From NCBI RefSeq assembly GCF_900090045.1, contig NW_021638299.1, positions 160,923 to 224,922 on the forward strand: a stretch of 64,000 bases of DNA, in the 5' to 3' direction. This document shows, piece after piece, positions 14,031-28,453 of the stretch (the first letter of the stretch is position 1; every line of letters starts with the position of its first letter). Both the position numbers and the translations under genes were made by a program. Below the pieces are notes generated by a model, which did not search any database, had not been told where the DNA came from, and saw nothing but the letters and a program-made list of their open reading frames with translations. Origin of the DNA: Plasmodium malariae (taxonomy: Eukaryota; Apicomplexa; Aconoidasida; Haemosporida; Plasmodiidae).

Positions 14031-14422
14031 TAATTGTAAAAAATTCATATTATATATATTTTATGTCATTAACATGTTTATTAGTTTACCCCCTTTCGAT
14101 CCAGTATATGTTAAATTAAAAATGGAAGAAAATGTATAAATTTAATTACTTATAATTAAGTACATAAGAATTATTAGGGATTCACTCCAAGACCTAATTG
14201 TTTAAATTTGGACAAGAGGTCATATAAGTATACAAAGTAGTATGAGCTACATTTATCTAAGATTTTATAGAATATCTACTGATGTATATCCAAGATATTA
14301 GGAAGCATACAAAATAGAGTTAATTAAACATTTCTATTCAATAGGAATGATGCACCGAAAACAAATATATAATTGATTTAATTAAAATATGTATACTTTT
14401 TTTTTGAATATTTTATGTTTAT

Positions 14423-14471
<49 letters not shown>

Positions 14472-17156
14472 TTGTTTTTTTTTAATTTCTGAGTAATTTT
14501 TTTATTTTAATTTTTCTTTTAGTACTTTTTTTTTTTTTACTTAAAAACTATTTTTTTTAAATAAATTCAATTAAAACGTACAGGATTACTTGGTCTTATA
14601 TGTATAAAAATAAATATTGTTTTGATATTTGATCATAGTTTAAGATTTTAATAACCTATATATAGTAAAAATAGTTTGATAAAATATTTTTTTTATTTTA
14701 TATATATTAAATAAATTGTTTATTAACTTCATTTTATGCTTTGTTAGAGTTTCAAATATAATAGATATATTTTAGTTATACTTAATACATAAATAAATAT
14801 ATAGTTACGAATTTATTTTATTTATTTAGAACAAATAATTTAGCATATAATTTGAGAGAACCACACACTTATCCATATTATATTTTGATGTAAAACATAA
14901 AAAATTACAGGTTAACCGTTTTTTAAAAAAATATATAAATATCAAATTACCTTTAAAAAAAATAATATGATCCATGAGAAAATGTTTGGGTTTCCAATGA
15001 TACATTTATATGTGTATTTTATCTTTTTTTAAAGAAAATAATATTGTATTTAGGGAATTTTGTTTTTAAATGTATAAAGTTTATTATTGTTCTAAAAGTA
15101 TTATGACATAATATAAAATATTAAATTTCTACTTAATTCAGTTTTCATATTAGAGTAATTACTGGAATATATTTTTTATATATAATATATTAATTTATAG
15201 GGTAATAAATTGTAATTGAAAAAATCACATTTAATTAAAAAATGTAAATTATTAATAGATTTAATACATTTAATTGTATACAAATAAGTCAACGGTAAAA
15301 AATAAATATGACACATGAGTATTAAACACAGCATCGTTACAAAATTGTATTTTACTTTTTTTCGTTGACATAACTATAAACACAATTTTTACTTGCATTA
15401 TAATTTATTATATAAATATATTTATATATTCAATATTTCATATAAAAATGAAAAAAATATAAAATAACTATATTTTTAAAGAAAAAATATGTAAGAAATA
15501 AAAAAAAAAAACACTTGAGAAAAACTGCTATTTACTAGAGTGCTTGAGTATATGCTATAATTAACATATTAACTTCACGTAAGATGTAGAACATACCATT
15601 TCTTGTAATTTATTTTGTAAAAAAAGTTGTGTATTTCATTCTTCATGGACTCTTATATATTAAAGTTTTTTCCTCTAAAAAATTTTGCTTAACTGTTTAA
15701 ATTATATATTGAAGAAAAGATGAAATCATTTAAAATATACAAAATGAATGTTATGCATAATATTGAAATATGTTCACAAAATCCAAAGGAATGAATATAT
15801 AATGTCAATTTTTAAAATTAAGATTTAGTATTTCAAAAAAATTATTTTAAATGTAATAATTACTTTTTCTTTAAATGTTAACATATGGAAATAAACTTAA
15901 GTGATATTTTTTTTTTTTTAACATTAATAATATTAATTTGATTACAATAGATTTAAATTATTATGCGCTCTACTAAAAATATACAATGAATAAAATTAAT
16001 AGGTTATAACATAATTTTAATATTATAAGAACTTTTTATATAATATGAAGACGATAATTGTTTATATTTCATCTTAAAATTATATATCCAAGAGTATGTA
16101 TTAATATAAAGTAGTATAATGTGAGACATTTTCTAAATTATTCCATATTAAAAGTTATTAAATATTTTATATTCTTAAAATTTTTTTATAATCCTTTTAT
16201 ATATGTCATATATATATCCTTTTTGTTTGCTTTCATTTTTAATAATATATAGCTAAAATTATTTCTAAAATAATTTGATTGCATACATTACTTTTACACT
16301 CAATTAATTTTTACCTTATATTTTATAATTATATAATTATTTTTCTCTTTGCATATTTTTATACATTTTTAAAAGGAATAAGTAAAATGTGGAAACTAAG
16401 AAATTATGAATATTCTATTAATAATAAATCATATTCGGGTACAGATATTAATTAATGTATTGTAAAATTCTTGTAAAAAAATATAATTTTCAGTATTATA
16501 TTACTTTTGAAAATATTACGTAATATCAGAGATTTTATGGTAAGCATAAATTTTATTTTATTAATACATAATTGCTCATTAGAGTGAATGTATTTTTTTT
16601 TAGATAGCTACTAGTGCATATTGTATTTAATGAAAAATATGTTTTATAAATTCATATACATTTTCTATTGTTTTTCCTACAACAATAATTAATTTATCTG
16701 ATCATAAAAGGAAACTATAAAAGTAATGTGTATAAAATTAGGATCAATATTTGGAAATAATGGAATCGTTCATAATTAGTTTCTGAATATTTATTAGTAT
16801 ATATTTTCTATATTTTAAATTTTATTTTAAATAAATAATATATATTTATCATTGACTGAATAATTTTTATTTTTTTTTTATCTTATCTGATTTTATTTTA
16901 GTTGCAATTATTTTATATTATTATTATTTTTTTTATAAAATAACTCTATATAGAAATTGCACTTCATTAATTTTTATGTTATTCTTAGTTCGAAAATTTT
17001 AATATGAGTTATATTTATATAAATTTAATTTATTACCTTTAAATTAAAATAAAAAATTCAAAAATACTATAAAAAGTTTATATTATTATTTAGAGGATTT
17101 AAAATATTGTTAATATTTTTATCAGTCTCTATATAATACTATTAAAAAACTGTACA
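14031..17156. other. intergenic AT-rich stretch
   Basis: No gene seen. Contains a long pure TA tract at 14427-14468 and many poly(T) runs. The last few hundred bases are the presumed upstream flank of the fam-type relic at 17157. Confidence 0.6.
14427..14468. repeat. (TA)21 microsatellite
   Basis: Uninterrupted AT dinucleotide run of 42 bases. Confidence 0.95.
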
Positions 17157-18040
17157 GTGAAAGAAAATTTTAAGTCACTTACTTTTATTAAAATACTTGT
17201 ATTTTTTTTTTTTAATTTGGATATATCATCATAACAAAAATGTAATATTATAATAAAGTTTCTTATATTTTTTGGAGTAGTTAACTTTTTATTTATAAAC
17301 ATTACATTTTCTTATTATAGAAATATTATATACTTATAAATATTGAATATTTACATTTTTTTTAGTATATCTATTGTAAATGTATGGATGAGAAGAAAAA
17401 ACTAGATGGATATTCAGGTTTAACAACTAATGGACTACTATCAGAGAGTTCATTGGATATAATATCGTCTGGATATACATTTGGATACGAGGGTGATACT
17501 GAATTAATAAATAAAAAAAGAAATATATATAAGAATGTCATAGTCCCTAAATCACAAAAAAAAATAATAAAAGAAATTGTATTAAAGGAAGAAGAAAGGA
17601 ATAAATTATCTATGAAAAAACAATATTCTACACTCAATAGAATAGATTCATTTTTTGAAAAAAATATATTCAATAAATTATATTCTATAGATAAAATTAT
17701 GTATAACATGGAAATTAATGAAGAAAATGCACGAAAAATGGTAAATAAAAAGGTAGGATTATAAATTGTTCCAACATTTTCAATATTTTTGGCAGGATTC
17801 GTAGTTTTAACAATAAATACCATGTATAAAGTAGTACGAAAATATTTAGTAGAATCATTGTCTGAGTTACCAAAAGAAATATTATACTTTTTTTCAGGAT
17901 TTTTAATATTATTCAGTGCGTTAATAATATTGGGTATTATTTATACTTTGATAAAACGTGAAAGATATAAAAGAATAAAGGTAAATAATCCTAAAATATG
18001 TTATAGTATTGTTAATTCCTTTGACAATAGAAATATTTAA
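17157..18040 (+). pseudogene. fam-l/fam-m-like exported protein, broken
   Basis: Two-exon layout. Exon 1 is about 17157-17241 and reads (V)KENFKSLTFIKILVFF, then, after a shift in a T run, IWIYHHNKN. This matches the standard fam first exon except that the start is GTG instead of ATG and about two bases are missing. A GT follows at 17242, and AG at 17364-17365 begins exon 2 (17366-18040). Exon 2 stays in one frame with a single stop, TAA 17762-17764. Before the stop it is Lys/Glu-rich with FFEKNIFNKLYSIDKIMYNM. After it come two membrane spans (about 17790-17850 and 17885-17955) and a basic tail, the fam C-terminal layout. It is divergent from the copies at 50-60 kb and may be a related exported-protein family. 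An open frame on the opposite strand (17371-17823) is a shadow. Confidence 0.65.
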
Positions 18041-21000
18041 TATGGTATAAGAAAATATGTAGTATTCTTAGAAATAAAATATACATAAGAAATATGAGTG
18101 TGTTTACTTAAATTTAATAATACCACATACACTTACATAACTATTTTGATATAAAATATAAAATCATGTATTCTTAATTATTAGTGCTTGTAAATGTTTT
18201 ATTTTTTAAATTACTATTTTAATTAATCATTAAAACTTAATATTAATACATAAAATATATATATATATATTAGAATATATGTATACGAAATATATGAAGT
18301 TCTATAATATTCATATATGAAAGAGTATTTAGTATATTTTCGTTAAATTAATAAGAAATTCTATGTTTTCAACAATATAAAATGGATGTAGAACTTTTTT
18401 ATTTCTTGTACATTTTTATATTCTTAATGATTATTTCGTAATTTTAACAAAAATAAATGTAGTATCTATTCTAAATTAATTGTAAATACCTTTATCTGTA
18501 TATTATAAAATGTATAGACTGATTTTTTTGAGATGTTTTAGAAAAAGTACATTTAGTTAATTTTTACTATAGATAATAATAGTATAAATGTATTATAATA
18601 AGTATTTACTACGAAAACATTTTAAATATATGTTTAAATTAATGAATATTTTATGTCCGAAAATGTAAATATGAAATAAAATAATATTCTTTTTAGGAAT
18701 GAATTAATTATAGATGAAATATAATTTTGAAAATTTTAATTTATTGTATCTAAGAACGATCTATATATACTGCTTATGCAAAACATACTTTTAATTCATT
18801 TTCATAATAACTAAAGAAATAAACATTATAATAAAATATTATAAATATAAATTCTATATTAATTTTTATTTTTTATTTAATATTAAATATTTTAATACCT
18901 ATTAGAATCCTTAATATTATGTAATACATAATTATAGGAAACAATTATGTCATTATATATATGTATTTATACTGGAAATAAATATAAATAAAAATTAATG
19001 GTTATAATTGAAACAGTTATAATATTCATAGCATATATTTAAAAATAAATAATATAGATGTTTAACATTCATTCATATATTTATCTTTAATGGGTCATAA
19101 TGTGTATAATTATAGAAAATTTATTGTAACATTTTTTTTTTGTAATTCTTGCTTTATATTTTTAAGTAAATATACTATAATTTATAAGATAAAATAATTA
19201 TATGAAAACAAATGTATACTTTTTTTTAATTACATTTAAACTACATATTTTATAAATGTTCCTTAAATATATTTTAGGGAAATAATAAAAATTCCTTGTG
19301 TAAATTTATAATTGGTAAATGTAGTATTACATGTACAAAGGAATATTATATATTTTACTAGCATATCTATGTATAAATTAAAATTAGTACTAAATTACGG
19401 AAATTTTGAAGAATAATTTAAATTTGTTTGAGTAATTATTTACTAATAATATTCAACACTTCTAAGATGAAAATTGTGCAATTGAGTGTCCTTATATAAT
19501 GTCATACTATTTTTTTATATATTTTGCTTAGCCAAGAGAGGATTATTGAATATATAATTTATTAGTTTTATCAAAATATTCTTATATAACTGAATAATAA
19601 TTTCATTAATATAGTAATATTTATAACTGGAATTAGTATGCATGCGTTAGAATTTAGATTTAAGAATATTTAATTTCTATTTATATTATAATGAGAATTC
19701 AATGCATATAAATAATATTCATAATGCACTTACTTTTTATTTACAGTGGTGCATTAAATAATATACAGAAATTATGTGATAGTTTAATTAATTCTTCAAT
19801 TTTGTACTTTAGTATTTTTCATAATTTTAATAAAATATAATACTTGAAAATCTAAAGAAAATAAAGATTATATATAAATAAAAAAAAAAAGTGTAATACT
19901 AATAAATGAAAAGATAACATATATATTAGTACATTAATAAAAAGTTAAAAGAACTTATATATTAAATCTATATAATTAAATTAACGTATTATTGGAAAAT
20001 AGAACAGTCTAAATAGTTTATATTTTAATATGTAACTTGGTGAATATTATTTGAACAAATATGTTTTGAGTAAGAAATTACATGTAATTAATGCATAATA
20101 TATTAATACAGGTCGATAATATTATATACATAAAATATAAATTAACATTTATAAAAATGGAATAATAACTTATTTTACAAACAGCATAAATCTGTATTTT
20201 TACTATTTAAAAGTTATTTATAGATATAATATGTTTATATGTGGAATACTGAATAAGGTATCAGAATAATTTTATGTATACAGGGGAATATTATGTTGTA
20301 TATGAAATATGTTAGCATTAATACTTATAAAATATATATTATTATATGCATATTTAAATGGAAATAAACACTCATTACATATATGGAAGAATTATATAAT
20401 ACAACATAATATAATTTATAAATAATATCTTAATAAATGTTGTATTTCATAATTTTAAAAATTTTATAGTAAGCTATTAAATTTTTTGAAGAATAAAATT
20501 AAATTATCCTAATATTATTATTATTTGTGCCTTGTGTCATATAATTGCATGTAAACATATATGAAGAATCAATTATACGAATGCCTTCTGAATATAATTG
20601 ATAAAATGGAAAAATATACAAACAGTAAAGAGACACATATATCTAAAAATAAAATCGTTATGATTAAAGTACGCATATAGTGTATACGAATGTTCAATTG
20701 ATATATTAATTAGATTATATAATTTTGCATGAATAAATTACTATATTGATTACTAATAGTACAAGTAAAATAAATAATATACTGTAATTGTGATATTAAA
20801 GTATTACTAATTAATAAAATAATTAAGTAATAAAATTTTTACAGAACATATAATATGTATTTTCTTTATTTTAAAAAAAATATTGTTGTGCAAAAATTTA
20901 TTACTACGTACTATTATAATATTGATCATGTAGAAAATTAAAATAGTAAAATGATAATTTAAATGAGTACTGATAATATACTAGTGGGATTATTAAGTTA

Positions 21001-22717
21001 TATTTATAGGTATATAAAAAAAAGTTAAAAGATTGATATGAATATAAAAAGTCACAAATCTACTTACGATATATATTAATATCATATAAAATGTTAAATA
21101 CATAATAAATAAAAAAATAGTTCATAGATGGATCCTTTATTTTATGAAAAAGTGAAAAACTTAGAAGTTGGTAATTAAAAATAGACATTTATAATATCAA
21201 CAAATATTAGAGATTTCAAGGAATAGTAAATAAGAATATATCTAAATGAGACATTAGTTCCATATATAAAATAATGGAATACAAATATAGTAATTCTGAT
21301 TTTCTGTTATTATTTTATTTAATTAAAAAATTGTTTTGAAAATGATAATTTTCTTTATTTTTTTTAATTTATAATTTTTTTTTTTTTTGGAAAAAACATG
21401 AAATCTGTTTATAAGCTTAGAATAAATTTTTTTACATATAATAATTTTATAATTGTTAGTTACTGTGTTATAATAAAGACAACAAAAAATTTTAAGGTAT
21501 GTAATATATCTGCAACTAATGACATTTTTCATATAAGAGCATATGTTTGTTTAAGTTTCATTTATGTTTGATTTTATTTTTTTAAATGTATACCTTGTAT
21601 AGTATATGTCTTTAAAGTAATAAAAAGAAAATAATAAATTAATTATATAAACTTCATAAGAAAAATTAATGCATAATTTTAATAATACTTATTGTTGTTC
21701 TATGACATTTTCTAATGAATAATATTGTATATGTTTTTTATTTTTAAATTTATTTCAATCCAAATATCCATGGTATTATTGCTAATATATAAAATGAATT
21801 TTGGAAAATTTTAATTTGGAAAATTTTTTTTTGTATTAGTAAATATAAATATTAATTTATATAAATAATATATTAAAAAGTAGTGCAATTACAAAATTTT
21901 TATTTAGTAATTATAAAAAGTATTTAATGATATACGAGATTTATGTTATTGTAAATTTTAGGATACATAAGAATATATATTAATATTGATAATCTTTTCA
22001 AAATATGGAAAATTTCATTAAAAAATAAATAAAGCACAATACTAATTTTGAAGTGTTAATCGTGTTTTATGTATAAATTCTTTTTAGTTTTTACAAAATA
22101 TCTAATAATTTTTATGATGAAAAGTTTTTTTATTAAATAAAAAATTTCTCATTTATTTTTATAATTAAAAAGAGCTAATTATAAGAAAAAAATTTTGCAT
22201 AAAATCGAATGTAATTATTAGAACTACTTATAGGTAAAGTTAATTGAACTTAATAGTTAATGTCTTAATACATGATGAAATATGTACTATGTGCGTTTTA
22301 TACTTTCCATATTTTAAATAAACGGAATATTATGTAATATTGCTATATAATTTTTTTTTTTTGGTTTTAAATAATTAATAATATATTATTTATGTTATTA
22401 CGAAATAATTTTATACATTTTTAATATTTATGAATAAATTCAAATTAAATTATTTTTATTAAAATTATGTATTTATTATTAAATTTAAAATGAAAAGTTT
22501 ATAATATATTTTAATAGTTATTTTTCTTTGTCTATGTTATAAAAAACATTATATATATATATTTATATATACATTTTATGAGATCTCTACAAAAAAAAGA
22601 TAAAAAAAATAATAAGAAAAATAAATAAATATTTATAGTATTCTTTTATAATATGTATATTATATTATTTTTAATTGCTATCTAACTGAATATATTACAA
22701 TTTTAAGGATATAAAAC
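18041..22717. other. intergenic AT-rich stretch
   Basis: No gene supported. AT-rich with short TA tracts. A short frame at 21124 (MDPLFYEKVKNLEVGN then stop) is too short to assign. The minus-strand open frame at 21323-21532 is low-complexity Lys/Ile/Phe. Confidence 0.55.
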
Positions 22718-23568
22718 AGGGAACAACAAATGAAGTCATTTTTTATTATTAATACTACTGCTTTTATCGTTTTAATTTGGATATATTATTTTTACATTGA
22801 CATGATATGAGAATATTATTTAAATAATTTTTTATTTTTTGTTATTTCCACTTTTTATTTTTATTAATAGATATTTTAGAATGACATTATTCATTTTTTA
22901 AAACAATGAATACTTAATTTTTTTTTTAGAATACATTTAGTAAATTCACAGAGAGGATACAAATTTGATAGAACATTTGATGTAAAACGTTATGGATTAC
23001 TGGCTAAATATGAGAAAGAAAATGTTTTGAATATTTTAAGGATTACAGAAATTATATCTTATAGTGGAATTAAATAAGGTAAAGTTATATATAACAATGG
23101 AAAGTAAAGCTTTAGAAAAAATAAATAATAAAATAATAGTTCACTATACAAGAAGGAATTCAGTAAGCAATACAAGGAACATAAATATCTAGTATTTGAA
23201 GAAAAAAAATTCTCATTTTTAAAGAATGCTATTTAATCATCTTGATTATGTAGATTTTATTAAAAAAAATTCTTTGATAAATGATAAGACAAAAAAAAAG
23301 ACAATTCATAAAAGGCATAGATTACAAATAATTTTATCTAGTATATTAGTATCATGAGGATCATTATTAATAATAGATAATTTTTTTTACATTATTTTAG
23401 AAAAGTTTGATGCTAGAGCAATATCTTATTGAGTATTATTAAGTGTATCATTTATCCTATATATGTTAAGGATTTGTTTTACGTTCATAAAAATTAAAAA
23501 ACATACAATAATTATAAAGAGAAAATGAAAAAAGGAAAAATAAGGAACATGTTTCATTCTATAGTGTA
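22718..23568 (+). pseudogene. fam-l pseudogene
   Basis: Exon 1 22718-22804 is exactly 87 bases (29 codons) like the open fam genes, but its first codon is AGG instead of ATG; an in-frame ATG remains at 22730. The splice donor reads ATATGA where the others have GTATGA. Exon 2 begins after AG 22928-22929 (NTFSKFTE), shifts by one base near 22950, and continues RGYKFDRTFDVKRYGLLAKY, which carries the family's 'arg-tyr-leu-leu-ala-lys-tyr' block. Further stops and shifts follow, then HLDYVDFIKKNSLINDKTKK, diagnostic of fam-l, and two eroded membrane spans near 23330-23370 and 23430-23480. There are at least five independent lesions, so this is an old pseudogene. Confidence 0.82.
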
Positions 23569-26500
23569 GTCGTTAATGGTAAGTAAAAACTAACATATTT
23601 ATAAATATACATAATAAACATAAACATAATTGCTTAATTATTATAAATGTACTTACATATACATTGTTTTTTTTATAAACAACATTAAAAAATAATATTT
23701 TTATTTTTTGTGAATTGAATATTTTAATGTTCTGAATTTGTATATAATGCAATATTTTAGCTTAACACAATACCATTGTTAATATGTAAATTTCTGTATT
23801 AAATTATAATTTCATGAAATATGTATGAGCATATGCATTGATATTGATTTTTAAAAGCATAATTCATATAATTTCATTAGTATGATATATTAAATTATAT
23901 AAGTAAAAAATGGTATTAGTTTTACGAAAGTGTAGACTTAAATGATTATTTTTTTTACGTACATGTAAAAAGTTATCATTTGTTTTAAATTACAAATAAA
24001 GATGTCTTTTTTTTTTTTGTACTTAATGAAACTAAATGAATACAATTTTTTTCTTTTACATGTATTAAATTATATTTCATTTTTTACTTAAAAATATATT
24101 AAATGTTTATTTTACGAAATAAGTGTTATCAGATATAAGCAAAAAATCATATGTATTGTAACAGTCCATTTAACAGGATTAAATTTTTTTTTTTTATTGT
24201 ATATATATAAAATTATAAATATACAACAAAATAATATCATTTTTTAACATAGATAATTGATATTTGTTTAACAAGTTGTGCACTATGAAACTTTATAATA
24301 AATTGAAGAGCAAAATCCAATTATTTTATTTTTATTGTTCCTAATTGTAGTGTTAGTTATAATTTGCATAAATTACTTTAATGTATATTATATTGTAAAT
24401 ATATAAATATGTTTTATATAGTTTTTATTTTTTGTATCATTAAAAATTTAAATTTGTGAATTAGGTTTAATGAGATATGAATAGATAATATATTTGTTAA
24501 TTTAGAGTGGAATACTTAACATTCAAATCTCTATCAGATAAATATAAAATATTTATATTTATATGTAGAATTGGAATATATATGATAACTCGTGTTTGTT
24601 AGTGAAAACAAACATAAAAGTTATTTTGTTTAATTATATCTATATTTTCTAAAGCATTATAATCATTGTGTTGAAGTAATGTAATATTGGTCTATGTTTA
24701 TTTCTTTAATATTTTAACATAATAATATTTCTTATCTTTATTATTATTTAGAGAATGTATAGGGATAACATATAATTATAGTTTTCAGATTATCAGTTAT
24801 ATACAGTTGTTTATAAAAATTTTCTAGAATTATATGATTAGTCTAATATATTTCATTGAATGTTTACATTATACACATTGGGGTTTAATGAGCACAAAGT
24901 ATTTTTCCACTTGTATTTTGTTTTCACATTAATTTATATTATTTATCACTTCCATAATTGAATATTTACGAAACAAGATATATATTAAACGATTTTAAAA
25001 AATAGTTATTTATTAGGTATATATAAACTTCATAGTTTAAATATATTTTTTCATTGATGTAAATATTTTTAATTTATTTTGACTTAAATATTTCACAGCA
25101 TATTATATTATTTCCTCACAATTTTCTTGAAGTTATTTTCATAATTAAATAATAATTACATTATATATACTGAATTTTTGATATATACAGCGTGACACAA
25201 ATACTGAATTAGAAACAACAAAATCCTTATTTCACTAATAATATATGTTACACATTTTGTTTTTTATGTAGTATCGTCAACTTTTTTTTGTATATATTTT
25301 TGGATAACATTATTTTATTATACTATTCCAGTAAAAATGATGTGCGTACTTAATATGTACTAAACATCATAATATTTAATTCTAATTATGAACATTATTT
25401 AGGGGATATTATAAAATCAATTATTTAAAAATTCGTTTAAAATTATACTGAATCATTTTTATAAATTGAACATTTATTATTAATATTAAATTAAAAATGT
25501 AAATGATTAACGCATTTTTTAAGGTTCCATTTCGTTATGTGTATTCACTTCTTTATTATAATATAAAATCTGAAACCTAAGTACAGTATTTTAAGCATAA
25601 ATCCTAAATAATATATCCAGAAAATGTACTAACTTCAGTAATTAAATAGAGAAAAAAAATTTAAATGTTTCAATATTTATTCTTAGATATAACAACTGTT
25701 TGTTTTATCTCTATTTTCTTTCTAATATATAACCTTTTATTCGTCGGGTTTTATATTTCATTGTTAATTATTTACTATTTTCTTAGCAAAAGAATAATTC
25801 CATTAATTAAAAAAAAAATATTTATCCATTTTTCTTTTTTTCTCTACGTTCAAAATATTTAATTAAAAACAACTTTTATAAATTATCTATCATTTTTTTT
25901 TTATTTCTTTACTTCTATGTGAATCCCTTCTCTACTTATCGGTTAGTTTTTCTATATGAATACATAAAAGTTATCATTACGTGCCATTCCAATAACACAT
26001 CAACTTTTGCACCTTTTATATTTGTAATATATGATATACGTTTTAGTCAATTCATGATATATATGATTTTCCCACAAATCTATTTCTTTATACATTAAAT
26101 TATGTACTAATTTATTTTGCAGTTATATGCAATATTATGGTACAATATATATCGGAAATAGGGGTGAAAAGGGGAAAATATGTATATTATATTTTTTGTT
26201 ATTAAAAAAGTAAAGAAAAGAAAAGAAAATATATTTGTTTGAGAGAAGGTAATACAATGAAATATATTTTTAAAAGAATATAGAGAAGGAATAAACAAAA
26301 ACAAAAAAAATAAAATTGCAGATAATATATTAAGTGCTATTGTAGAACGAAGAAAAGAAAAAATTCATTTGATAATCACCATCCAAATGAATAAATAATA
26401 AAATAAATATAAAAAAACACTAGAATATATTTAGAAATTTAAATTTATTATTATATTAACGATTACATATATCGTGCGTTATCCGTTAATTTTATATTAA

Positions 26501-27630
26501 GTAAAATAATACAAAAATATGTACATCTATTATTGCATAAAATTATTAAATGGGGTAATAAATATTATGATTAAAAACGACTATTAATGATTATTTAACT
26601 AGTAAAAATATAAATGTTGATCCATTAAATTAAGGGTAATATTATACATACACTGTTAGAAATAAAGCAAAGACAGCTATTGTTATGTGGTGCAAAAAAG
26701 TATGATTTTACTTAAATATTATATATTATTAAACAGATAAAAAAATTGTCTCTAATGCGAAATTTCATACTTATTGTGTAATCTTAATTGGGGAATGAAC
26801 TGTTCAAGCTATCACTATTAAATTTAAACCTAAAGAAAAATGTTTTAATTATATTGGACCTCCTACTTATAAAAGAATTTTTATGATATACGTAAATAAA
26901 TGAATGAATAACGAAGAAATATCTTTCTAATAAAAATACATAATGGTATATATAATTTTATATAATAAATTATTTTTATCAATTACATGTAAAAAAAAAA
27001 TGTACAATTTTAAAATATAATATTTTTCATACATTATATAAATTCTATAACAAAAAATAATATATAAGAATAAATCATATTTAAACACAAATAAAATAAA
27101 TGTAAATACATTTTAAAATAAATTGTGATTTTTTATTTATGCATGGAAAATTACGGTAACTATATAACTATTCTATGTTTTGAGATAATTTGAGTTTTCA
27201 AATGTAAACACTAATTGCTTTAGTTTTTTAGTGATCCACCTTTATTTTTTTTACATAATTTTTTTTTTCTAATAATTAATTATTTCGTTTATGAAATATA
27301 TATTATATTCATTTTTCTTTGCACTATAAAGAAATTTTATATGTTTTATATTATACACAGTTGTCTCTCTCCTAGTTTTCATTTGTATATAATGAAATAT
27401 GTACCTTGGAAATTAAATAGAAAAAAAATTTGTAATATTCTTCCTTTCGTTTTATTATAATATTTATTATTTTTATTCACTAGTCTATTTCATTCCCTTT
27501 TCCTTAATCCATACATTCCACAGTTTAAATTATATCCAATTTATATAAAAGGTGCTAACCAATTATTATATAACCTCATTGTTTGCGCAGTCCACTGTGT
27601 CACCACAGTTGAATTATTTATATATTTTTT
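23569..27630. other. intergenic, with one faint coding-like patch
   Basis: No confident gene. About 23690-23760 resembles the 3' flank seen after the other fam genes (TTTTGTGAAT..AATGTT..GAATTTGTAT). The open frames at 25665-25862 (+) and 26107-26304 (-) are low-complexity hydrophobic and not convincing. At about 26735-26900 (+) one frame reads VSNAKFHTYCVILIGE-stop-TVQAITIKFKPKEKCF and on to GPPTYKRIFM. This looks coding but I cannot name it. Confidence 0.45.
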
Positions 27631-28453
27631 CTAATTACGCTTAATTAAACGGTTCCACATTTTATTTTCCTTTTTTGTTCTTTTTACCCATTGTGGATAC
27701 GCAGCAACTTTTATATAATGATCTGGATCATCAACTAATCTGCCTTTTCCCCAGTGTTCCCAATAACGAGATAAGTAAAATTTATTGGGTAATAAATCAC
27801 ATGCATACTTCTTCTTTTTAATCCACTTAATCAATTTGGGTGCCATCACTTTATGGTAGGAGCATATATTTTCATTGAACCAAAATTTACATTCTGATGT
27901 TATATAATCTAATACATGTGTTTTAAATCATTCTATCCATTCATCGTCACTCCAATTTTAACATACATCATAAATATTTGATTGATAATTTTCGTGCATA
28001 TTGGGATTATTATGCATCCATTTATTATCTAAGTTTTTTATCAAATTATTAAGTGAATGCTTTTGTTTTCAATCCAATCATTCCTTTTCTTTCCAAAATA
28101 CTCTGTCATTTCTTTTTCCTGTCTACTAAGCCAAAATTTCTAAAGAGATTTTTTATATTCTTCTGATATATTGATTTCCTTTATCTTTTATCTTAAATAT
28201 ACTTTTTGCATATCTTCTAATCTATTATAACATTTAAAATGTGGAGGATTTGTTTCTCCAGTAATTATCTGTATAAAATATTTAAAAAAACATATAATTT
28301 TTACAATAATTTTTAAATAGAATTAACTAATATATAAATATATTTGTTTGAAATATTTTATCTTACCCCACTACAGTAACCATCATTTGAACTGGTAGAG
28401 GATAATTTAAATATAACAGCAGAATCCGATACAAAAAAGAATATTAATTTCAT
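27631..28453 (-). pseudogene. tryptophan-rich antigen (Pv-fam-a type) pseudogene
   Basis: Exon 1 28367-28453 (MKLIFFFVSDSAVIFKLSST, 29 codons, ending Cys-Ser-Gly) has a GTAAGA donor. Exon 2 starts at 28268 after a CAG acceptor (IITGETNPPHFKCYNRLEDM) but meets a stop after about 26 codons. Other pieces in shifted frames are FWLSRQEKEMTEYFGKKRND, MHNNPNMHENYQSNIYDVC, NWSDDEWIE, KFWFNENICSYHKVMAPKLI and a final open part 27631-27849 with spaced Trp residues (KWIKK, YWEHWGKG, PQWVK, MWNRL). Regular Trp spacing and the 'NPNMHENY' block identify the tryptophan/threonine-rich C-terminal domain of these antigens. Several stops and frameshifts make it non-functional. It is paralogous to the gene at position 1-274. 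Confidence 0.85.

Noticed and set aside
14427..14468. Long TA tracts here and at 34419, 43004, 55213, 57163 and 62890 as possible centromere or origin elements
   Set aside because: They are short isolated microsatellites. A Plasmodium centromere is a continuous kilobase-scale block of extreme AT with internal repeats, which I do not see.
17371..17823. 150-residue minus-strand open frame
   Set aside because: Antisense of the fam-like exon at 17366-18040. The plus strand has the expected acceptor, first exon, membrane spans and basic tail.
21124..21180. Short frame beginning MDPLFYEKVKNLEV as a possible pir exon 1
   Set aside because: No donor in phase after it and no pir exon 2 downstream; too short to support alone.
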